From NCBI GenBank assembly GCA_030642885.1, contig DAOWMX010000059.1, positions 1-9,724 of the forward strand: 9,724 bases of DNA, in the 5' to 3' direction. Of this stretch, positions 5,791 through 9,724 are shown piece by piece (within the stretch, counting starts at the first letter, position 1; each line of letters begins with the position of its first letter). This DNA comes from Anaerolineales bacterium. Lineage in GTDB: Bacteria; Chloroflexota; Anaerolineae; Anaerolineales; E44-bin32. Under the pieces are notes generated by a model. That model did not search any database, was not told the origin of the DNA, and worked only from the letters and a program-made list of their open reading frames with translations. A program made the translations under genes and the position numbers.

Positions 5791-5863
5791 GTGCCGGGGA
5801 TTGAACTCGTCCAGAACCGTGTTGATCCATATGGAACCTAACTCTCAACAGGAGGAGAATATC

Positions 5864-7600
5864 GTGATACGCCGATCTTTGTATGTACTACTAGGATTGC
5901 TCATCGTTTCGAGCATGCTGCTAGGTGCTTGCGCACCGAGTGAGCCAGCAGCACCAGCTGAACCCGCTGAGCCCGCTGAGCCCGCTGCACCCGCTGAGCC
6001 GAAGACCTTCATCTTCGGTCGCGGGGCAGACTCAATTCAGCTGGATCCGTCCATCGTAACCGACGGCGAGAGCTTCCGTGTAACGGGACAGATCCTCGAG
6101 CCTCTTTATCAATACGAACACGGAACAACGACAGCTATCCCGGCGCTCGCGACGGGGTGCACGGCGAACGCAGACAGCACCGAATGGACCTGCACGCTGC
6201 GCGAGGGCGTCAAGTTCCACGACGGAACGGATTTCAACGCCGACGCTGTGATCTTCAACTTTGACCGCTGGAAGTTCAGCGACAATCCCTATCACTTCGA
6301 AAGCCAGACATTTGAGTACTACGAGTACATGTGGTTTGGCTTTGATGACGACAGTGTGATCGCGACCGTTGAGAAGGTCGACGACTACACCGTCAAATTT
6401 ATGTTGGGGGCTCCACTCGCTCCTTTCCTCGCTAACCTGGCCATGGACATGTTCGCCATCTCCAGCCCGGCGGCGATCGAAGCAGCCGGTGAAGACTACG
6501 GCACACCCGCTGGTGGATGCGTTGGTACCGGACCCTTCAAGTTTGTCGAATGGATCGAAGGCGACAGCATCAAAGTAGAAGCCAATGCAGATTACTGGGG
6601 CGGCGCACCGGGTTCCAGCGAGATCATCTTCCGTGTGATCCCCGACGACTCGGCTCGTTTCCTGGCGTTGAAGGCCGGAGATATCCACGCCTTTGAGCAG
6701 GCTGTTGTAGAGGATCTGGCATCAGCAGAAGCCGATCCCGATCTGTACGTCCTCACTCGACCTGCCCTGAACACCGGCTATCTGGCGTTCAACTACAAGA
6801 TCAAGGAGTTCAACGACAAGAACGTCCGCTTGGCGATCTACCATGCCATCAACCGCCCAGGCCTGATCGAGAACTTCTACGGCGCCTATGGCGAAGCTGC
6901 GGAGACATTCCTGCCGCCGTTGATCTGGGGCAAGAACACGAGCATCACGGCTTATGAGTATGATCCTGACGTAGCGAAGCAATACCTGGCGGACGCAGGT
7001 TTCCCGGATGGTTTATCCGAGGTGACCGTCGCCGAAGATGTTGTAGACGCTGAGGGGACCGTACTGTACGCCGCCGGCGATAAGATCCCGCTGACGTTGT
7101 TCTACATGCCCGTAACGCGTTTCTACTATCCAAGCCCAGAGGAAATTGGTACGGCGATGGCTGCGGACCTGGCGAATGCAGGCATCATTGCCAACCTCGA
7201 GCTGGCTGGTGACTGGTCGACGTATCTCGGCCTGCGCCGCAATGGCCATCTCATGGGTCTGTACATGCTGGGTTGGGGCGGCGACAATGGCGACCCCGAT
7301 AACTTCCTCAACTACTTCTTCGGCGGCTTAAGCTCCGCGGATGAGGTAAAGGAACCTGACGCTCGCGAGGGTTGGTACGCAAACCAGGAAGTCGCCAGCT
7401 TGCTCTACGAAGCGGCGATCAACCCCGATCAGGGAGAACGAACCGCGCTCTATGAACAGGTCGAGCAGCTGCTCTACGACGATGTCGCTCGCATCTGGAT
7501 CGCGCACAACAACACCCCGCTTGTTTTCTCCTCGGCAGTGAGCGGCTACATAACACAACCTGTTGGGGCTGACTACTTCGAAGGTGTGGTTATTGAGTAG
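5864..7600 (+). CDS. dppA: Dipeptide/oligopeptide ABC transporter substrate-binding lipoprotein, DppA-like
   Basis: Extracytoplasmic peptide-binding protein (SBP family 5), 578 residues. It starts with a lipoprotein signal peptide (MIRRSLYVLLGLLIVSS) and lipobox L20-G21-A22-C23; Cys23 would be lipidated. An Ala/Glu/Pro linker (24-46) leads to the mature domain. Family marks include VKFHDGTDFNADAVIFNFDR (116-135), GTGPFKFVEW (221-230) and YWGGAP (244-249). Resemblance to E. coli DppA is close: NPYH (141-144), VDDYTVKF (172-179), APFLANLAMD (186-195), GDNGDPDNF (473-481) and the end GYITQPVGADYFEGVVIE. An extra segment of about 20 residues (388-407, EDVVDAEGTVLYAAGDKIPL) is absent from DppA as I recall it. 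GTG 5864 is chosen because AGGAGGAG (5850-5857) lies just upstream and the signal peptide begins there; in-frame ATG 5831 lacks a ribosome site. First gene of the dpp operon. Peptide specificity is inferred. Confidence 0.92.
   Translation: MIRRSLYVLLGLLIVSSMLLGACAPSEPAAPAEPAEPAEPAAPAEPKTFIFGRGADSIQLDPSIVTDGESFRVTGQILEPLYQYEHGTTTAIPALATGCTANADSTEWTCTLREGVKFHDGTDFNADAVIFNFDRWKFSDNPYHFESQTFEYYEYMWFGFDDDSVIATVEKVDDYTVKFMLGAPLAPFLANLAMDMFAISSPAAIEAAGEDYGTPAGGCVGTGPFKFVEWIEGDSIKVEANADYWGGAPGSSEIIFRVIPDDSARFLALKAGDIHAFEQAVVEDLASAEADPDLYVLTRPALNTGYLAFNYKIKEFNDKNVRLAIYHAINRPGLIENFYGAYGEAAETFLPPLIWGKNTSITAYEYDPDVAKQYLADAGFPDGLSEVTVAEDVVDAEGTVLYAAGDKIPLTLFYMPVTRFYYPSPEEIGTAMAADLANAGIIANLELAGDWSTYLGLRRNGHLMGLYMLGWGGDNGDPDNFLNYFFGGLSSADEVKEPDAREGWYANQEVASLLYEAAINPDQGERTALYEQVEQLLYDDVARIWIAHNNTPLVFSSAVSGYITQPVGADYFEGVVIE
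5952..5996 (+). repeat. 9-bp tandem repeat encoding the DppA linker
   Basis: Five consecutive 9-base units with the consensus (A/C)(A/G)CCCGCTG encode the repeated Pro-Ala-Glu/Ala tripeptides between the lipid-bearing Cys and the binding domain. Units three and four are identical. Loss or gain of a unit would stay in frame and only change the tether length. Confidence 0.75.
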
Positions 7601-7654
7601 CACTGAGTACAGCGCTTAACTCGACGACCATTCTCGCGAATGTAAATAGTCACA

Positions 7655-7683
7655 TGGGGGGGCGGATAACATCCGCCCCCCTA
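7655..7683 (+). promoter_or_regulatory. GC-rich stem-loop between dppA and dppB
   Basis: GGGGGGCGGAT (7657-7667) pairs perfectly with ATCCGCCCCCC (7671-7681) around the loop AAC; a G-T and a T-A pair can extend it to 13 pairs. No T-run follows (CTAAAGCCC), so full termination is unlikely. By analogy with other ABC importers, such a hairpin after the binding-protein gene would block 3' decay and give more binding protein than permease. It ends 13 bases before the dppB ribosome site. Confidence 0.7.
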
Positions 7684-7706
7684 AAGCCCTACAATGGAGG
7701 GGGCCC

Positions 7707-8759
7707 TTGACTCGATACATCATCCGCCGGCTTATTGCCTTAATCCCAACGCTGCTCGGCGTTGTCTTCGTTATCTTCATGTTCCAACGTCTCATCCCCG
7801 GCGATCCCGCTGTGGCGATGTTGGGAGAACATGCCGCGCAGGAGAACGTTGAGCGGATCCGCGAACAGCTGGGGTTAAATCGCCCGGCATTCTTGGACTT
7901 AGATGCGTTGCGGGAAGGCGATTTTGCAGGTTTCGTTGACAGTCAGTTTATCCGTTATTTAGATCGGCTCCTCCACGCTGACCTTGGCAAATCAATCCAC
8001 CGCCGCATCCCTGTTGCCGAGACGCTGGCATTAAGGTTTCCAGCAACGATCGAACTCGCCATGCTTTCGATGTTCATCGCCGTTCTCGTGGGTGTCCCCG
8101 CGGGCATCGCTTCCGCTGCTCGACGCAATTCTGTTCTCGACAGTGTGAGCATGGCGGGATCTCTTATCGGTGTCTCCATGCCGATTTTTTGGTTAGGCTT
8201 GATGATGATCATGCTATTCTCTGTCACCCTGCAATGGCTTCCTAGTGGAGGCCGGGCGAGCCCCGGTATCGAGATCGAGACGATTACGAATTTCTACATC
8301 ATCGACAGCATCCTCGCCGGCAACATGGAAGCTCTCGTGGACGCCTTAAAACATTTGTTTATGCCGGTTGTTGCCTTGGCGACGATTCCTATGGCGATCA
8401 TCACCCGCATGACTCGGTCGAGCATGCTCGATGTGCTTCAGGAAGATTACATCCGAACAGCCCATGCCAAAGGCGCTTTAGAGCGGGTGGTGCTCTTCAA
8501 GCACGCGCTTAAAAATGCCTTCCTGCCGGTGATCACGATCATCGGAATCCAGATAGGCACTCTATTGGCAGGAGCTGTTCTTACAGAGACTATCTTCTCC
8601 TGGCCGGGCATCGGAAGATGGATCTACGATGCTATTCTGGCGCGTGATTACCCCATTGTTCAAGGCGGCACGATGCTCATCGCCTTTGTTTTTATCTTCA
8701 CTAACTTGTTAGTCGATATTTCTTACGTTTTTCTAGACCCGCGCATCCAACACGAGTGA
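7707..8759 (+). CDS. dppB: Dipeptide ABC transporter permease DppB
   Basis: Inner-membrane permease half of the peptide importer, 350 residues. It begins with the family N-terminus MTRYIIRRLIALIPTLLGVV and the first membrane helix, then IPGDPA (30-35) and a periplasmic stretch including ADLGKSI (91-97). The binding-protein-dependent permease domain runs from about 104 to the end. RMTRSSMLDVLQEDYIRTA (234-252) leads into the EAA-type coupling loop, AHAKGALERVVLFKHALKNA (252-271), which contacts the ATPase. ETIFSWPGIGRW (294-305) and NLLVDISYVFLDPRIQH complete the pattern and closely follow E. coli DppB. Residues about 65-80 (DALREGDFAGFVDSQF) look like an extra periplasmic segment. Start: TTG 7707 with GGAGG at 7696-7700, 6 bases upstream; no ATG or GTG fits. 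It lies 106 bases after dppA and 8 bases before dppC. Confidence 0.95.
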   Translation: MTRYIIRRLIALIPTLLGVVFVIFMFQRLIPGDPAVAMLGEHAAQENVERIREQLGLNRPAFLDLDALREGDFAGFVDSQFIRYLDRLLHADLGKSIHRRIPVAETLALRFPATIELAMLSMFIAVLVGVPAGIASAARRNSVLDSVSMAGSLIGVSMPIFWLGLMMIMLFSVTLQWLPSGGRASPGIEIETITNFYIIDSILAGNMEALVDALKHLFMPVVALATIPMAIITRMTRSSMLDVLQEDYIRTAHAKGALERVVLFKHALKNAFLPVITIIGIQIGTLLAGAVLTETIFSWPGIGRWIYDAILARDYPIVQGGTMLIAFVFIFTNLLVDISYVFLDPRIQHE

Positions 8760-8767
8760 GGGATTGC

Positions 8768-9724
8768 ATGACTGACGCAAACCCCGAAGAGCTTAATACG
8801 ATTGACTTTGCTGTACGCGAACACCGTTCGTTGTGGGTGGACGCGTGGCGTCGCATGATATCCAGCAACACAGCGCGGATTGGGATGGCAATCGCAACGA
8901 TTTTCATCTTATCAGCTGTATTAGCACATTTCTTCTGGGAGTACGACCCCAGGACAGATATCGATTATTCGCTCAAACTTAAACCTCCCAATCTGTTTCC
9001 GACGGAGGAGATTGATTCCATACATCCCTTCGGAACAGATAAATTGGGGAGGGACATCTTTCGCCGCGTGGTCCATGGAGGCTGGAACTCCCTGAGAGTT
9101 GGATTGGTTGCTGTTGGGATATCCTTATCGATCGGTGGTTTTCTCGGTTTGATAGCAGGTTTTTACGATAGTATACCTATTGATAGAACCGAAAGGATAT
9201 TCCTTGTGGGTGGGATTGGCCTTGCGTTGGGAAGCCTCTCAGCCTGGATCGCGGAGCAGCCTTTACAGATGATCTTCTTTGCTGTGCTTGGAATTAGCGC
9301 GGCCTACTGGGACGAACTACTTAAGGGTAAAATATTGCGCATGCTGCTCTTCTCTCTGTTGGGCGCTCTAATTGGCGGCATACTTGGGTTCCTGGCAAAC
9401 CCCTATATCGGAATCGTATGCGCGGTTTTGGGATTCTTCGTCGGCTGGGTTTTGAGCCTGCCGTTGGGCGGCAAGGCGCTTACTACAATCATCATGCGGG
9501 CGATGGATATTCTCCTGGCATTCCCGACCTATTTGCTTGCTATTGCCATCGTGGCTTTTCTTGGACCTGGCCTGGAGAAGGGAATGATCGCCATCGGTAT
9601 AGTTGGTATTCCCATCTACGCCCGGCTGGTAAGATCGACTGTGATTTCGGTGATCCAAAAGGAGTATATTTTAGCTGCACAGGCGACAGGGGAAGGGCAC
9701 GGCCGCATCATGTTTCGACATATC
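8768..9724 (+). CDS. dppC: Dipeptide ABC transporter permease DppC with a large internal insertion, 3'-truncated by the window edge
   Basis: Second permease subunit; 319 residues are visible with no stop, whereas whole DppC proteins are about 300. ATG 8768 follows the dppB stop by 8 bases, with GAGGG at 8758-8762. Order: cytoplasmic N-terminus, TM1 (about 36-56), periplasmic segment ending HPFGTDKLGRDIFRR (86-100), TM2 (about 108-131, ending GLIAGFY), then about 100 residues absent from ordinary DppC, then the normal core resumes with TTIIMRAMDILLAFPTYLLA (239-258), FLGPGL (264-269), YARLVR (284-289) and the coupling loop QKEYILAAQATGEGHGRIMF (297-316). The frame is intact through the insertion, which carries about four hydrophobic segments, an even number that would preserve topology. 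About 80-90 C-terminal residues should lie right of the window, followed by the ATPase genes. Confidence 0.93.
   Translation, partial: MTDANPEELNTIDFAVREHRSLWVDAWRRMISSNTARIGMAIATIFILSAVLAHFFWEYDPRTDIDYSLKLKPPNLFPTEEIDSIHPFGTDKLGRDIFRRVVHGGWNSLRVGLVAVGISLSIGGFLGLIAGFYDSIPIDRTERIFLVGGIGLALGSLSAWIAEQPLQMIFFAVLGISAAYWDELLKGKILRMLLFSLLGALIGGILGFLANPYIGIVCAVLGFFVGWVLSLPLGGKALTTIIMRAMDILLAFPTYLLAIAIVAFLGPGLEKGMIAIGIVGIPIYARLVRSTVISVIQKEYILAAQATGEGHGRIMFRHI
9167..9469 (+). repeat. Extra membrane module inside DppC, built from two similar two-helix units
   Basis: Codons about 134-234 of dppC. Unit A (about 145-185) and unit B (about 193-232) align at protein level. A has ALGSLSAWIAEQP then MIFFAVLG; B has LIGGILGFLANP then GIVCAVLG. 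The common pattern is G-x-(L/I)-x-x-aromatic-(I/L)-A-(E/N)-x-P, then I-x-x-A-V-L-G with one residue of gap. The DNA of the two units is not obviously repeated, so any duplication is old. Confidence 0.55.

Noticed and set aside
5786..5813. tRNA 3'-end-like sequence on the reverse strand (GTTCAATCCCCGGCACCA), possible tRNA remnant or attachment site
   Set aside because: It matches the T-loop consensus, but the CCA lies 6 bases too close to the T-loop, the T-stem does not pair, and no anticodon or acceptor arm is present.
5696..5863. Longer N-terminus for the DppA-like protein
   Set aside because: The extra residues would bury the lipoprotein signal peptide and overlap the likely transcript start; GTG 5864 has an AGGAGGAG ribosome site and begins exactly at the signal peptide.
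6032..6688. Reverse-strand open frame of 218 codons inside dppA
   Set aside because: It is antisense to a well-supported gene and has no family-like motifs or ribosome site; similar shadows occur at 3031-3621 and 5222-5566.

Overview
The window looks like ordinary chromosome from a free-living bacterium, most likely a member of Chloroflexota (Anaerolineae-like). That placement is inferred from how the proteins read (a DnaK with the variant HLGGDDWDQR, a PH-domain/DUF1648-like membrane protein, a DUF92 protein and an Ala/Glu/Pro-linked lipoprotein SBP). No rRNA or other marker confirms it. I see no transposase, integrase, phage gene, CRISPR array or tRNA gene.

Layout. (1) Bases 2-1579 hold the 3' five-sixths of dnaK, closed by a strong intrinsic terminator at 1599-1639; no dnaJ or grpE follows. 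(2) Bases 1580-1982 are non-coding except for a possible 52-codon ORF. A good sigma70-type promoter at 1800-1829 points into a three-gene + strand unit: a PH-domain membrane protein (1983-2888), a DUF92/TMEM19-family membrane protein (about 2963-3766) and an unrecognised 68-aa protein (3800-4006). Between the first two genes lie three copies of an ATCCACAGG-like element spaced 21-22 bp, one of them a perfect DnaA-box consensus. (3) Bases 4007-4371 separate convergent genes and hold several hairpins, two of which suit termination of the leftward gene, plus a promoter-like sequence. (4) A leftward MFS transporter of the SLC45/sucrose-carrier type lies at 4372-5580. (5) Back-to-back promoters at 5611-5685 serve the MFS gene and a rightward dpp operon: lipoprotein dppA (5864-7600), a GC-rich stem-loop, dppB (7707-8759), and dppC (8768 to beyond the right edge). 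The ATPase genes dppD/dppF are expected just outside the window.

How the genes fit together. The dpp genes form a dipeptide/oligopeptide ABC importer: DppA would be anchored on the outer face of the membrane and pass peptide to the DppB-DppC channel. Its promoter region faces that of a putative sugar-type MFS carrier, so uptake of two nutrient classes may be co-regulated.

The most unusual observation is in DppC. About 100 extra residues are inserted between TM2 and TM3 of the permease core. They carry about four extra hydrophobic segments, which read as two copies of a two-helix unit with a shared xPxxxIxxAVLG core. DppA also carries an apparent insertion of about 20 residues and DppB one of about 15, relative to the E. 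coli proteins as I recall them.
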